Shown here in pieces: positions 23,897 through 32,878 of a DNA stretch of 64,000 nucleotides. Every line of letters starts with the position of its first letter. The stretch's first letter is position 1. The position numbers were made by a program, and so were the translations under genes. This DNA is from Burkholderia puraquae. GTDB lineage: Bacteria; Pseudomonadota; Gammaproteobacteria; Burkholderiales; Burkholderiaceae. Location of the stretch: NCBI RefSeq assembly GCF_002099195.1, contig NZ_NBYX01000001.1:370062-434061 (forward strand), read 5' to 3'. The notes beneath the pieces were generated by a model, which ran no database searches, had not been told where the DNA came from, and saw only the letters and a program-made list of their open reading frames with translations.

Positions 23897-24793
23897 ATGA
23901 TCGATGTCCGTGCGCTTGGCTATGTCGTCGTCGAGGCGACGCGCGTCGATGCGTGGCGCCGCTACGCGGAAGACGTGCTGGGCATGCAGGCGCTCGACGC
24001 GCCCGACGGCGCGCTGTACCTGAAGATGGACGAGCGCGATTTCCGCTACGTGATCGTCCCCGGCTCGATCGACCGCTATTTCGCGTCGGGCTGGGAACTG
24101 CCCGACGGCGCCGCGTTCGACGCCGCGCTTGCGGCACTGCAGCGTGCGGGCGTCGAGCCGGTGCGCGCCACCCGCGACGAAGCCGCGCTGCGCCGCGTGC
24201 AGGCAATGGCATGGTGCACCGACCCGTCCGGCAACCGCCACGAACTGTACTGGGGCGCGCGCTGCGACTTCCGCCGCTTCGTGTCGCCGCTGGGCGTCTC
24301 GCACTTCATTACCGGCGACATGGGGCTCGGCCACGCAGTGCTGCCCGCGCCGCAGTTCGACGCGACCGACGCATTCGTGCGTGGCGTGCTCGGCTTCGAG
24401 CTGTCCGACATCTATCGCGTGAAGTTCACGCCCGATCCGGCGGAACCCGAGAAGCGCATCCATTTCATGCACTGCCGCAACGCACGCCATCACAGCCTCG
24501 CGCTGTTCGAGATGGCCGTGCCGTCGGGCTGCGTGCACGTGATGGCCGAAGTCGATTCGATGGACGAAGTCGGCCGCGCGCTCGACCGCGTGGCCGCGCA
24601 CGACGTGAAGCTGTCGGCGACGCTCGGCCGTCACTGCAACGACCAGATGATCTCTTTCTACATGAAGACCCCCGGCGGCTTCGATCTCGAATACGGCTTC
24701 GGCGGCCTCACGGTCGACTGGTCGAAGCACGCGGTGTTCGAGGCCACCCAGGTGAGCCAGTGGGGCCACGATTTCAGCATCGGATACCGGTAA
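23897..24793 (+). CDS. hsaC: Extradiol dioxygenase, 3,4-DHSA cleavage (HsaC/TesB type)
   Basis: A 298-residue type I (VOC-fold) ring-cleavage dioxygenase with two beta-alpha-beta modules. The Fe(II) ligands appear as His146 (GLGHAVL), His199 (ARHHSLAL) and Glu265 (FDLEYGF), in the same pattern as BphC. It splits the catechol ring of 3,4-DHSA (meta cleavage) to 4,9-DSHA, the substrate for HsaD. The strong site CAGGAGGAGG precedes the ATG. It heads a long operon whose other genes act on rings C and D, an arrangement different from actinobacteria, where hsaC sits with hsaA/B/D. Confidence 0.88.
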   Translation: MIDVRALGYVVVEATRVDAWRRYAEDVLGMQALDAPDGALYLKMDERDFRYVIVPGSIDRYFASGWELPDGAAFDAALAALQRAGVEPVRATRDEAALRRVQAMAWCTDPSGNRHELYWGARCDFRRFVSPLGVSHFITGDMGLGHAVLPAPQFDATDAFVRGVLGFELSDIYRVKFTPDPAEPEKRIHFMHCRNARHHSLALFEMAVPSGCVHVMAEVDSMDEVGRALDRVAAHDVKLSATLGRHCNDQMISFYMKTPGGFDLEYGFGGLTVDWSKHAVFEATQVSQWGHDFSIGYR

Positions 24794-24802
24794 GCCAGCA
24801 CG

Positions 24803-25696
24803 ATGACGATGAAACCTCTCGACAAGACGATGTCCGCGCGCGACGTGGTCGCGCAACTCGCCGACGGCATGACGATCGGCATCGGTGGATGGGGGCCCCG
24901 GCGCAAGCCGATGGCACTGGTGCGCGAGATCGCGCGCTCGAACCTGAAGGACCTGACGGTGGTCGCGTACGGCGGCGCCGATGTCGGCCTGCTGTGCGCG
25001 GCCGGCAAGGTGCGCAAGGTGGTGTTCGGCTTCGTGTCGCTCGACGTGATTCCGCTCGAACCGCATTTCCGCCGGGCTCGCGAGCAGGGCCGCGTCGACG
25101 TGCTCGAACTCGACGAAGGGATGCTGCAGCTCGGCCTGCGCGCGGCTGCCGCCCGCCTGCCGTTCCTGCCGACCCGTGCCGGGCTCGGCACCGCGCTGCT
25201 CGATCACGCGCCGGAACTGCGCACGGTGAGATCGCCGTACGACGACGGCGAAATGCTGCTCGCGATGCCCGCGATCGAACTCGACGTCGCGCTGCTGCAC
25301 GTGAACGCGGCCGACCGGATGGGCAACACGCGCATCGACGGCCCCGATCCGTTCTTCGATGCGTGGATGGCGCGTGCCGCGAAGCGTTGCTATGTGTCGG
25401 CGGAAACGGTCGACGCGTCGCTCGCGAGCGAAGACCTCGACGCCGCCAAACGCAACCCGTTCGAGCGCTCGCTCGTCACCGGCGTCGTGCATGCGCCGGG
25501 CGGCGCGCACCCGACGTCGTGCGGGCCGGCCTATGGCTGGGACCTGCCGCACCTGCGCGCGTACTGCGCGAGCGCGGAAGACGATACGAAGACGGCGGCA
25601 TACCTGCGCGACGTGGTCGGCCAGGACGAACGCCAGTACCTCGAAGGCGTCGGCGGCCTGTCGCATGTGACAACGCTGCCGTTGCCGATTCTGTAA
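24803..25696 (+). CDS. ipdA: CoA-transferase-like hydrolase subunit alpha (IpdA type)
   Basis: A 297-residue member of the CoA-transferase family I, subunit A. It follows mycobacterial IpdA closely: LADGMTIGIGGWGPRRKPMA, LVREIARSNLKDLTVVAYGG, RLPFLPTRAGLGTALLDHAP and VHAPGGAHPTSC. With IpdB it hydrolyses the last carbocyclic ring of COCHEA-CoA during ring C/D breakdown, rather than moving CoA. Two ATG starts (24803, 24809) are possible. IpdB follows 10 bases after the stop. Confidence 0.87.
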   Translation: MTMKPLDKTMSARDVVAQLADGMTIGIGGWGPRRKPMALVREIARSNLKDLTVVAYGGADVGLLCAAGKVRKVVFGFVSLDVIPLEPHFRRAREQGRVDVLELDEGMLQLGLRAAAARLPFLPTRAGLGTALLDHAPELRTVRSPYDDGEMLLAMPAIELDVALLHVNAADRMGNTRIDGPDPFFDAWMARAAKRCYVSAETVDASLASEDLDAAKRNPFERSLVTGVVHAPGGAHPTSCGPAYGWDLPHLRAYCASAEDDTKTAAYLRDVVGQDERQYLEGVGGLSHVTTLPLPIL

Positions 25697-25706
25697 AGGA
25701 GCGCCT

Positions 25707-26504
25707 GTGAGCGAATCTCTCGACCATTCCCTCGCGGAACTGATGATCGTCGCGTCCGCGCGACTCTGGCGCGACGACGGCGAAGTGCTGGCGACCGGCA
25801 TCGGCACGGGCCCGCGGCTCGCGGCCGGCCTCGCACGGCTTGCGTACAACAACGGGCTGATGCTGACCGACGGCGAAGCGTATCTCGTCGAGGAGCCGGT
25901 GCCGCTCGGCTCGCGCCCCGACGGCTATCGCGTGAAGGCGAGCGGCTGGATGACCTACGAGCGCGTGTTCGACTGCCTGTGGCACGGCCGTCGCCATGCG
26001 CTCGTGATGCCGACGCAGATCGACCGTTTCGGCCAGGCCAACATCTCGTGGCTCGGCGACGACTACGCGCGGCCAAAGACACAACTGCTCGGCGCACGCG
26101 GCTTCCCCGGCAACTCGACGAACCATGCGAACTCGTTCTTCGTCAGCGGCCACGGCAAACGCACGTTCGTCGACGGCGAAGTCGACATGGTGTGCACGGT
26201 CGGCTACAACCCGGCGCGCCGGCTGCCCGGCATGAAGACCTTCGTCGACCTGCGCTGCATCGTCACCGATCTGTGCGTGATGGATTTCGGCGGCCCGGAC
26301 CACGCAATCCGCGTGCGTTCGCTGCATCCGGGCGTGAGCTTCGACGAGGTGCAGGACGCGACGGGCTTCCCGCTGGTCGCTGCGCCGGACCTCGGCACGA
26401 CGGCCGCGCCGAACGCGGAAGACCTGCGCATCGTGCGCGCGCTCGATCCGCACAACCTGCGCGCGACGATCGTGCGCAACAATCCGGCGCCGCGCCGGGG
26501 ATGA
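25707..26504 (+). CDS. ipdB: CoA-transferase-like hydrolase subunit beta (IpdB type)
   Basis: A 265-residue CoA-transferase subunit B relative. Features include DGEVLATGIGTGPRLAAGLA, GNSTNHANSFFVSGHGKRTF and CIVTDLCVMDFGGPDHAIRV. The heterodimer with IpdA is the ring-opening COCHEA-CoA hydrolase. The start is a GTG at 25707 with AAAGGA upstream. The last bases overlap an ATG at 26501, and the next gene starts a few bases later, so the two are likely coupled. Confidence 0.86.
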   Translation: MSESLDHSLAELMIVASARLWRDDGEVLATGIGTGPRLAAGLARLAYNNGLMLTDGEAYLVEEPVPLGSRPDGYRVKASGWMTYERVFDCLWHGRRHALVMPTQIDRFGQANISWLGDDYARPKTQLLGARGFPGNSTNHANSFFVSGHGKRTFVDGEVDMVCTVGYNPARRLPGMKTFVDLRCIVTDLCVMDFGGPDHAIRVRSLHPGVSFDEVQDATGFPLVAAPDLGTTAAPNAEDLRIVRALDPHNLRATIVRNNPAPRRG

Positions 26505-26512
26505 GGTCCGAC

Positions 26513-27493
26513 ATGGAAGCGACCCAGGTGACCTTCGGCGACGGTGTCGTCGGCTACGCGGTTGACGGCGGCATCGCGACGATCACGATGAACCGCCCCG
26601 AGTATCACAACGCGCAGAACTCGAAGATGACGTATGCGCTCGACGCGGCGTTCCGGCGCGCCGCACACGACGACGCGGTGAAGGCGATCGTGCTCGCGGG
26701 CGCCGGCAAGCATTTCTCGGCGGGCCACGACATTGGCACGCCGGGCCGCGACATCCACGAGTCGTTCGACCGCGCGTCGCTGTGGTACGACCACGCCGAC
26801 AAGGAAGGCGGCGAATTCCTCTATGCGCGCGAGCAGGAGGTGTATCTCGGGATGTGCCGGCGCTGGCGCGATTTGCCGAAGCCGACGATCGCGATGGTGC
26901 AGGGTGCCTGCATCGCCGGCGGGCTGATGCTCGCGTGGGTGTGCGACCTGATCGTCGCGTCGGAGGATGCGTTCTTCGCCGATCCGGTCGTGCGGATGGG
27001 CATTCCGGGCGTCGAGTATTTCGCGCATGCGTACGAGCTGAACCCGCGTATCGCGAAGGAGTTCCTGTTCCTCGGCGAGCGGATGCCGGCCGAGCGCGCG
27101 TACCAGATGGGGATGGTCAACCGCGTGGTGCCGCGCGAGCGGCTGCACGACGCGACCTACGCGATCGCCGCGAAGATCGCGACGATGCCGCGCCTCGGGC
27201 TCACGCTGACCAAGCAGGCGCTGAACCATGTCGAGGAACTGCAGGGCAAGCGTGCGGCGATGGACGCGGCATTCGCGTGGCATCACTTCGCGCATGCACA
27301 CAACGAATTGGTGAGCGGCGATCGCCTCGGCGGCTACGACGCACGCAGCATGGCCAGTTCGCAGCGTCAACCGAACGGCGCGGAGGCACAGACGGCGGGC
27401 AGTGGCGCGGCCGTGTCCGTCAATGGCACTTCGTCGGCCGCGCCTGCGCTGGACGTGCTCAAGCCGGCCGCCGTGAACGGAGCCGCCGTATGA
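26513..27493 (+). CDS. Enoyl-CoA hydratase/isomerase with a C-terminal tail
   Basis: A 326-residue crotonase. Core motifs are TITMNRPEYHNAQNSKMTYA, AGAGKHFSAGHDI (oxyanion loop), QGACIAGGLMLAWVCDLIVA and FFADPVVRMGIPGVEYFAHA. It is unlike EchA20, which is encoded separately at 28616, so it is more likely to hydrate an enoyl-CoA made from the HIP propionyl side chain. Relative to common crotonases it has an insert near residues 72-100 and about 60 extra residues at the end that are Ala/Ser/Asn-rich. The ATG at 26513 follows GAGG by six bases. The next gene overlaps by ATGA. Confidence 0.8.
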   Translation: MEATQVTFGDGVVGYAVDGGIATITMNRPEYHNAQNSKMTYALDAAFRRAAHDDAVKAIVLAGAGKHFSAGHDIGTPGRDIHESFDRASLWYDHADKEGGEFLYAREQEVYLGMCRRWRDLPKPTIAMVQGACIAGGLMLAWVCDLIVASEDAFFADPVVRMGIPGVEYFAHAYELNPRIAKEFLFLGERMPAERAYQMGMVNRVVPRERLHDATYAIAAKIATMPRLGLTLTKQALNHVEELQGKRAAMDAAFAWHHFAHAHNELVSGDRLGGYDARSMASSQRQPNGAEAQTAGSGAAVSVNGTSSAAPALDVLKPAAVNGAAV

Positions 27494-28590
27494 GCACGAC
27501 GCATCAACGCACGCTGCATACGCCGCTCTGCGACCTGCTCGGCTGTCGCTATCCGATCGTGCAGACCGCGATGGGCTGGGTGGCCGACGCGCGGCTCGTC
27601 GCGGCCACGAGCAATGCCGGCGGCTTCGGCTTCCTGGCCGGCGCGACGCTCGAACCCGAGCAGGTCGAGGCCGAGATCCTGAAGGTGAAGTCGCTGACCG
27701 GCCAGCCGTTCGGCATCAACTTCCACATGTTCCAGAAGAACGCGCAGCAGGTCGTCGAGCTGGCGATCGAGCACAAGCTGCGCGCGGTGAGCTACGGCCG
27801 CGGGCCCGATGCGAAGACGATCCGCCGCTTCAAGGATGCCGGCATCGTCTGCATGCCGACCGTCGGCGCGCCGAAGCACGCGGCGAAGGCGGTCGAACTT
27901 GGCGCCGATATCGTCACCGTGCAGGGCGCGGAAGGCGGCGGCCACACGGGCTCGGTGCCGACCACGCTGCTGCTGCCGAAGGTGCTCGACGCGGTGCGGG
28001 TGCCGGTGGTCGCGGCCGGCGGGTTCTTCGACGGGCGCGGGCTGGCTGCCGCGCTCGCGTACGGCGCGGCCGGCATCGCGATGGGCACGCGCTTCCTGAT
28101 GAGCGCCGAATCGCCGGTGCCGCGCGAGACGCTCGACCGCTATGTCGCGGTCGGCGACCCGGCGCGGATCCGCGTGTCGGATGCGCTCGACGGGCTGCCG
28201 CAACGGATGATCGACAACCCGTACCTGCTGAAGCTCGAACGCTTCGGCCCGCTGCGCCGCACGTGGTTTGCGTTGAAGACCGCCGAAGCGTGGCGGCGCC
28301 AGAACGGGCTGAGCACGGGCGACATGCTCGGCCTCGCGATCAAGGCGCTGCGCTCGCACGACTACACCGCGAGCCAGACGTTGATGGCCGCGAACGCGCC
28401 GTTCCTGATCCAGCGCGCGATCGTCGAGGGCCGCCCGGATGAAGGCGTGCTGCCGAGCGGCCAGGCGGCCGCGATGATCGGCGCGATCGAATCGTGCGAT
28501 GCATTGATCGCGCGGATCGTCGTGGAAGCGAGCGAGCGGCTCGACGCACTGGCCGCGCTGCGCGGCGCGCCGGCAGCACAGGCCGCGTGA
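27490..28590 (+). CDS. ipdC: Flavin-dependent enzyme of the nitronate-monooxygenase family (IpdC type)
   Basis: A 366-residue FMN TIM barrel of the 2-nitropropane dioxygenase/enoyl-reductase-II family: PIVQTAMGWVADARLVAATS, then QGAEGGGHTGSVPTTLLLPK and GGFFDGRGLAAALAYGAAGI. In mycobacteria the family member IpdC, encoded beside ipdAB and echA20, desaturates the ring in HIC-CoA to HIEC-CoA, preparing ring D for opening. The same neighbours here support that role rather than nitronate detoxification. Overlaps the previous gene by ATGA at 27490. Confidence 0.85.
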   Translation: MSTTHQRTLHTPLCDLLGCRYPIVQTAMGWVADARLVAATSNAGGFGFLAGATLEPEQVEAEILKVKSLTGQPFGINFHMFQKNAQQVVELAIEHKLRAVSYGRGPDAKTIRRFKDAGIVCMPTVGAPKHAAKAVELGADIVTVQGAEGGGHTGSVPTTLLLPKVLDAVRVPVVAAGGFFDGRGLAAALAYGAAGIAMGTRFLMSAESPVPRETLDRYVAVGDPARIRVSDALDGLPQRMIDNPYLLKLERFGPLRRTWFALKTAEAWRRQNGLSTGDMLGLAIKALRSHDYTASQTLMAANAPFLIQRAIVEGRPDEGVLPSGQAAAMIGAIESCDALIARIVVEASERLDALAALRGAPAAQAA

Positions 28591-28615
28591 ACACAATCAC
28601 AGGGAGGCAACGGAC

Positions 28616-29425
28616 ATGACAGCATCCACCCAGCCGGCCGGCGCGACGCCGTTCCGGATCGATCGCGCCGACGGCATCGCCGAACTGGTGATCGCCCATC
28701 CGCCCGTGAACGCGCTCGACGCGCAGGGCTGGCACGCGCTCTCTCGCGCGCTCGACGCGCTCGGCGAGGACGACGACGTGCGCGTGATCGTCGTGCGCGG
28801 CGAAGGCCGCGGCTTCTGCGCGGGCGTCGACATCAAGGAACTGGCTGCGCATCCGGAGCGGATCGTGGCAGTCAACGCGGGCAACTACGAGACGTTTCGC
28901 GCGGTGCACCGCAACCCGAAGCCGGTGATCGCGGCCGTGCACGGTTTCGTGCTCGGCGGCGGGATCGGCATCTGCGGCGCGGCGGACATCGTCGTTGCGG
29001 CCGACTGTGCGCGCTTCGGCGTGCCCGAGATCGACCGTGGCGCGATGGGCGGCGGTGCGCATCTGCAGCGGCTGTTCGGCGTGCAGAAGGTGCGTGCGAT
29101 GTATTTCACCGGCGACATGATCGACGCGGCCGAAGCGTACCGGCTCGGCGCGGTCGAGCAGGTCGCGACGCGCGACACGCTGCGCGACGCGGCGCTGGCG
29201 ATCGCCCGCAAGATCGCGGCGAAGAGCCCGGCGATGGTGCGGCTCGCGAAGGAGGCGCTGAACGGCGTCGAGGACGGCGATCTCGAGGGCAAGTACCGCT
29301 GGGAGCAAGGCTTCACGCTGCAGGCGTACATGACGAACGACTCGACGGAAGCGCGCGCTGCGTTCGTCGAGAAGCGCGACGCGCGTTTCGACGCGCCGGC
29401 AACCGCCGAGGAGGCACGCGCATGA
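28616..29425 (+). CDS. echA20: Ring-D-opening hydrolase of the crotonase family (EchA20 type)
   Basis: A 269-residue crotonase with a clear EchA20 signature: PPVNALDAQGWHALSRALDA, GEGRGFCAGVDIKEL, GGGIGICGAADIVVAADCAR, then FGVPEIDRGAMGGGAHLQRL and YRWEQGFTLQAY near the end. EchA20 hydrolyses ring D in HIEC-CoA to COCHEA-CoA, which IpdAB then opens. Its neighbours ipdC, ipdA and ipdB are the enzymes for the steps before and after. It overlaps the next gene by ATGA at 29422. Confidence 0.87.
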   Translation: MTASTQPAGATPFRIDRADGIAELVIAHPPVNALDAQGWHALSRALDALGEDDDVRVIVVRGEGRGFCAGVDIKELAAHPERIVAVNAGNYETFRAVHRNPKPVIAAVHGFVLGGGIGICGAADIVVAADCARFGVPEIDRGAMGGGAHLQRLFGVQKVRAMYFTGDMIDAAEAYRLGAVEQVATRDTLRDAALAIARKIAAKSPAMVRLAKEALNGVEDGDLEGKYRWEQGFTLQAYMTNDSTEARAAFVEKRDARFDAPATAEEARA

Positions 29426-30591
29426 ACCTGACCTATACGCCGCAACAGCAGGCGTTCCGCGCGGAGATCCGCGAATGGCTCGCCGCGCACGTGCCGCGCG
29501 AGCGGCTGCCGAGCTTCGATACCGGGGAAGGCTTCGCCGCGCACCGCGAATGGGAGCGCACGCTGCACTCGGGCCGCTGGAGCATGGTCACGTGGCCGCG
29601 CGAGCTGGGCGGGCGCGGCTGCGACCTGATCGAGTGGCTGATCTTCGAGGAAGAGTACTGGCGTGCCGATGCGCCGATGCGCGTGAACCAGAACGGCATC
29701 TTCCTGCTCGGCCCGACGCTGATGGATTTCGGCACCGCGGAGCAGAAAGCGCGCTTCCTGCCCGCGATGGCGGCCGGCGAACACGTGTGGGCGCAGGGCT
29801 GGTCGGAGCCGAATGCAGGTTCCGACATGGCCGCGATCCGCACGACGGCCGCCCGCATCGGCGACGAATACGTGCTGAACGGCCAGAAGATCTGGTCGAC
29901 ACGCGCGGTGTGGGCCGACTGGCTGTTCGGCCTGTTCCGCAGCGATCCCGAATCGTCGCGCCACCACGGGCTCACATTCCTGATGGTGCCGCTGTCCGCG
30001 CCGGGCATCACGGTGCGGCCGATCCGCCAGCTGAACGGGCAAACCGGTTTCGCGGAGATCTTCTTCGACGACGTGCGCGTGCCGGTCGAGAACCGGCTCG
30101 CGGCCGAAGGCGCGGGCTGGCAGGTCGCGATGGCGACGGCCGGCTTCGAGCGCGGGCTGATGCTGCGTTCGCCGGCACGGTTCCAGCGCACCGCGCAGGC
30201 GCTGCGCGACCTGTATCTCGCACACCGCGACAGTGCCGACCGCGACCCGACGCTGCGCGAGCGCGTGGTGCAGGCGTGGATGGATGCGCAGGCCTATGCG
30301 CTGTCGACCTACGCGACCGCGAGCCGGCTGCTGAAGGGCGGCCATATCGGCGCGGAGTCGAGCACCAACAAGGTGTTCTGGTCGGAACTCGACCTGCGCA
30401 TGCACCAGACCGCGCTCGACATCCTCGGCGCGCACGGCGAGGTCGTCCCGCAGACGGCCGCGCAGCACGCGGCGCTTGGCCACTGGCTCGACGGTTTCCT
30501 GTTCGCGCAGGCCGGCACGATCTACGCGGGCACCAACGAGATCCAGCGCAACATCGTCGCCGAACGGATGCTCGGCATGCCGCGCGCGTAA
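29422..30591 (+). CDS. fadE31: Acyl-CoA dehydrogenase (FadE31 type)
   Basis: A 389-residue acyl-CoA dehydrogenase resembling mycobacterial FadE31: the stretch DTGEGFAAHREWERTLHSGR, VTWPRELGGRGCDLIEWLIF, the flavin-site WAQGWSEPNAGSDMAAIRTT and GTNEIQRNIVAERMLGMPR. In mycobacteria FadE31 works with FadE32/33 as mixed dehydrogenases late in ring C/D breakdown. Here its probable partner follows at 30627. Electrons should go to EtfBA, encoded at 58190. It overlaps echA20 by four bases. Confidence 0.83.
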   Translation: MNLTYTPQQQAFRAEIREWLAAHVPRERLPSFDTGEGFAAHREWERTLHSGRWSMVTWPRELGGRGCDLIEWLIFEEEYWRADAPMRVNQNGIFLLGPTLMDFGTAEQKARFLPAMAAGEHVWAQGWSEPNAGSDMAAIRTTAARIGDEYVLNGQKIWSTRAVWADWLFGLFRSDPESSRHHGLTFLMVPLSAPGITVRPIRQLNGQTGFAEIFFDDVRVPVENRLAAEGAGWQVAMATAGFERGLMLRSPARFQRTAQALRDLYLAHRDSADRDPTLRERVVQAWMDAQAYALSTYATASRLLKGGHIGAESSTNKVFWSELDLRMHQTALDILGAHGEVVPQTAAQHAALGHWLDGFLFAQAGTIYAGTNEIQRNIVAERMLGMPRA

Positions 30592-30626
30592 GCGCGCCGG
30601 CGCCACCCTTACAGAACGGACATCGT

Positions 30627-31694
30627 ATGGATTTCGTATTCGATGAAGACCAGGAAGCGCTCGCGGACAGCGTGAAGCGCCTGCTGATGACCGAGATGAC
30701 GCCCGAGCTGATCCGCGAGCTCTGGGCCACGCCGACCGGGCGCTCGGACGACCTGTGGGCGCTGTTTGCGTCGCAGGGGCTGACGGCCGTGTCGGTGCCC
30801 GAGGCGGATGGCGGCCTCGGCCTGACCGAGGCGGAATGGGCGCTGCTCGCGCAGGCCTACGGTTATTTCGGCAGCCCCGAGCCGCTGCTCGACACGGCGC
30901 TCGTGTCGGCCGGCGTGCTCGCGCGGCTGCCGGCGAGCGGCTGGCGCGACGCGCTGCTGCGCGACATCGCCGAAGGGCGCGCGCGCGTCGCGCTCGTGCA
31001 TCCGGTGAACCCATATGCGGCCGACGTTCACGTCGCGCAGACACTCCTGTGCGAGCACCGCGGCGAGCTGCACCGCGTCGATCCCGCGCAGTGCGCATGG
31101 CGCGCGGTCGACAGCGTCGACCCGTCGCGGCGCCTGTTCACGCTCGACTGGGAGCCGTCGGCGGCCACCCGCATCGCGAGCGCCGACGAAGCCGCGCCGC
31201 TGCTGAACCGCGCGCTCGACCACGGCGCGTTCGCGGTGGCCGCGCAGTTGCTTGGCCTGACGCAGCGCGTGCTCGACGTCGCGATCGACTACAGCGCGCA
31301 GCGCAAGCAGTTCGGCAAGGCGATCGGCTCGTACCAGGCGCTCAAGCATCTGCTCGCGGATGTCGCGATCCACTACGAGTTCGCGCGGCCGGTGGTCGCG
31401 CGCGCCGCGCAGGCGATCGCCGACGATCACCCGCAGCGCGCGGTGTTCGTGTCGCACGCGAAACTCGCGGCCACCGCCGCCGCACAGCTCGCCGCACGCC
31501 ATTCGATGCAGGTGCACGGCGCGATCGGCTACACGTGGGAACTCGACCTGCAGATCTTCATGAAACGCATCTGGGCGCTTTCCGGCAGCTGGGGCGACAG
31601 CGCGTTCCACAAGGCCCGCGTGGCCGACGCGATCCTCGGCGACGCGTTGCCGATCGGCCCCGCGCAGACCTTCGACCTCGAGGAATCCAACTGA
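30627..31694 (+). CDS. Acyl-CoA dehydrogenase partner subunit
   Basis: A 355-residue acyl-CoA-dehydrogenase-fold protein (MDFVFDEDQEALADSVKRLL start, VPEADGGLGLTEAEWALLAQ, later RKQFGKAIGSYQALKHLLAD and QVHGAIGYTWELDLQ). It is shorter than typical ACADs and lacks the long central beta-domain substrate motif seen in its neighbour, the pattern found in FadE32/FadE33-type subunits of mixed ACADs. It probably forms a heterotetramer with the FadE31-type protein just upstream. The stop and the next start overlap (TGATG at 31692). Confidence 0.78.
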   Translation: MDFVFDEDQEALADSVKRLLMTEMTPELIRELWATPTGRSDDLWALFASQGLTAVSVPEADGGLGLTEAEWALLAQAYGYFGSPEPLLDTALVSAGVLARLPASGWRDALLRDIAEGRARVALVHPVNPYAADVHVAQTLLCEHRGELHRVDPAQCAWRAVDSVDPSRRLFTLDWEPSAATRIASADEAAPLLNRALDHGAFAVAAQLLGLTQRVLDVAIDYSAQRKQFGKAIGSYQALKHLLADVAIHYEFARPVVARAAQAIADDHPQRAVFVSHAKLAATAAAQLAARHSMQVHGAIGYTWELDLQIFMKRIWALSGSWGDSAFHKARVADAILGDALPIGPAQTFDLEESN

Positions 31695-32845
31695 TGAAAC
31701 AAGCCTATATCGTCGACGCGCTGCGCACACCGACCGGCCGCCGCAAGGGCGGGCTCGCGCACGTGCATGCGGCGGACCTCGGCGGCTTCGTGCTGAAGAC
31801 GCTCGTCGAACGCAATGCGATTCCCGCCGACGAATACGACGACGTGGTGTTCGGCTGCGTCGACACGATCGGCCCGCTCGCGGGCAACATCGCGCGCACC
31901 TGCTGGCTCGCGGCCGGGTTGCCGCTGCAGGTGCCGGGCGTGACGGTCGATCGCCAGTGCGGCTCGTCGCAGCAGGCCGTCCACTTTGCTGCGCAGGCCG
32001 TGATGAGCGGCGTGCAGGACGTGGTGGTGGCAGGCGGCGTGCAGACGATGACGCAGATCCCGATCTCGTCCGCGATGACTTGCGCGGCGCCGCTCGGCTT
32101 CAACGACCCGTTCTCGGGCAGCGCCGGCTGGCGTGCGCGCTTCGGCGATGCGCCGGTGTCGCAGTTCGTCGCCGCGCAGCGGATCGCCGATCACTGGAAC
32201 CTGTCGCGCGACGCGATGGAGCGCTATGCGCTCGAAAGCCACCGCCGCGCGGTTGCGGCCATCGAGGCCGGGCATTTCAAGCGGGAAATCGTGCCGCTCG
32301 CAGGCGTGATGCACGACGAGACGCCGCGCCACGACACGTCGCTCGAAAAAATGGCGACGCTCGAACCGCTCACGCCGGGCGGTTCGCTGACGGCAGCCGT
32401 CGCGAGCCAGACCTGCGATGCGGCCGCGGCGCTGCTGATCGTGTCGGAGGATGCGTTGAAGCGCTACGGGCTCACGCCGCGCGCACGCATCCATCACCTG
32501 AGCGTGCTCGGCGACGATCCGCTGTGGATGCTCACCGCGCCGATTCCGGCGACCAAGGCCGCGCTCGGGAAGGCCGGCCTCGACTGGTCGCAGATCGACG
32601 TCGTCGAGATGAACGAGGCATTCGCATCGGTTGCACTGGCATGGCTCGCCGACACGCGTTTCCCGCACGAAAGGACCAACCCGAACGGCGGCGGCATCGC
32701 GCTCGGCCATCCGCTCGGCGCGACCGGTGCGCGGCTGATGACGACGCTGCTGCACGAACTGGAACGCACGGGCGGCCGCTACGGGCTGCAGACGATGTGC
32801 GAAGGCGGCGGCCTCGCGAACGTCACGATCATCGAGCGCCTGTGA
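31694..32845 (+). CDS. fadA6: Thiolase of ring C/D degradation (FadA6 type)
   Basis: A 383-residue thiolase close in plan to FadA6: VDALRTPTGRRKGGLAHVHA, the nucleophile loop VTVDRQCGSSQQAVHFAAQA, MTQIPISSAMTC, NEAFASVALAWL, GGGIALGHPLGATGARLMTT (His) and YGLQTMCEGGGLANVTIIER (Cys). These residues carry the Claisen/thiolysis chemistry. FadA6 releases a CoA-ester unit in the final steps of ring C/D breakdown. Its start overlaps the stop of the upstream dehydrogenase, and an SDR follows. Confidence 0.85.
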   Translation: MKQAYIVDALRTPTGRRKGGLAHVHAADLGGFVLKTLVERNAIPADEYDDVVFGCVDTIGPLAGNIARTCWLAAGLPLQVPGVTVDRQCGSSQQAVHFAAQAVMSGVQDVVVAGGVQTMTQIPISSAMTCAAPLGFNDPFSGSAGWRARFGDAPVSQFVAAQRIADHWNLSRDAMERYALESHRRAVAAIEAGHFKREIVPLAGVMHDETPRHDTSLEKMATLEPLTPGGSLTAAVASQTCDAAAALLIVSEDALKRYGLTPRARIHHLSVLGDDPLWMLTAPIPATKAALGKAGLDWSQIDVVEMNEAFASVALAWLADTRFPHERTNPNGGGIALGHPLGATGARLMTTLLHELERTGGRYGLQTMCEGGGLANVTIIERL

Positions 32846-32878
32846 GCGCGTCACCTTCACGATCCACGAGGCACCAGC

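Noticed and set aside
24803..26504. Ordinary 3-oxoacid or glutaconate CoA-transferase
   Set aside because: Sequence stretches match IpdA and IpdB, which hydrolyse a ring rather than move CoA, and the neighbours support this.
27490..28590. Nitronate monooxygenase (2-nitropropane detoxification)
   Set aside because: The neighbours ipdA, ipdB, echA20 and ipdF make the IpdC desaturase role far more likely.
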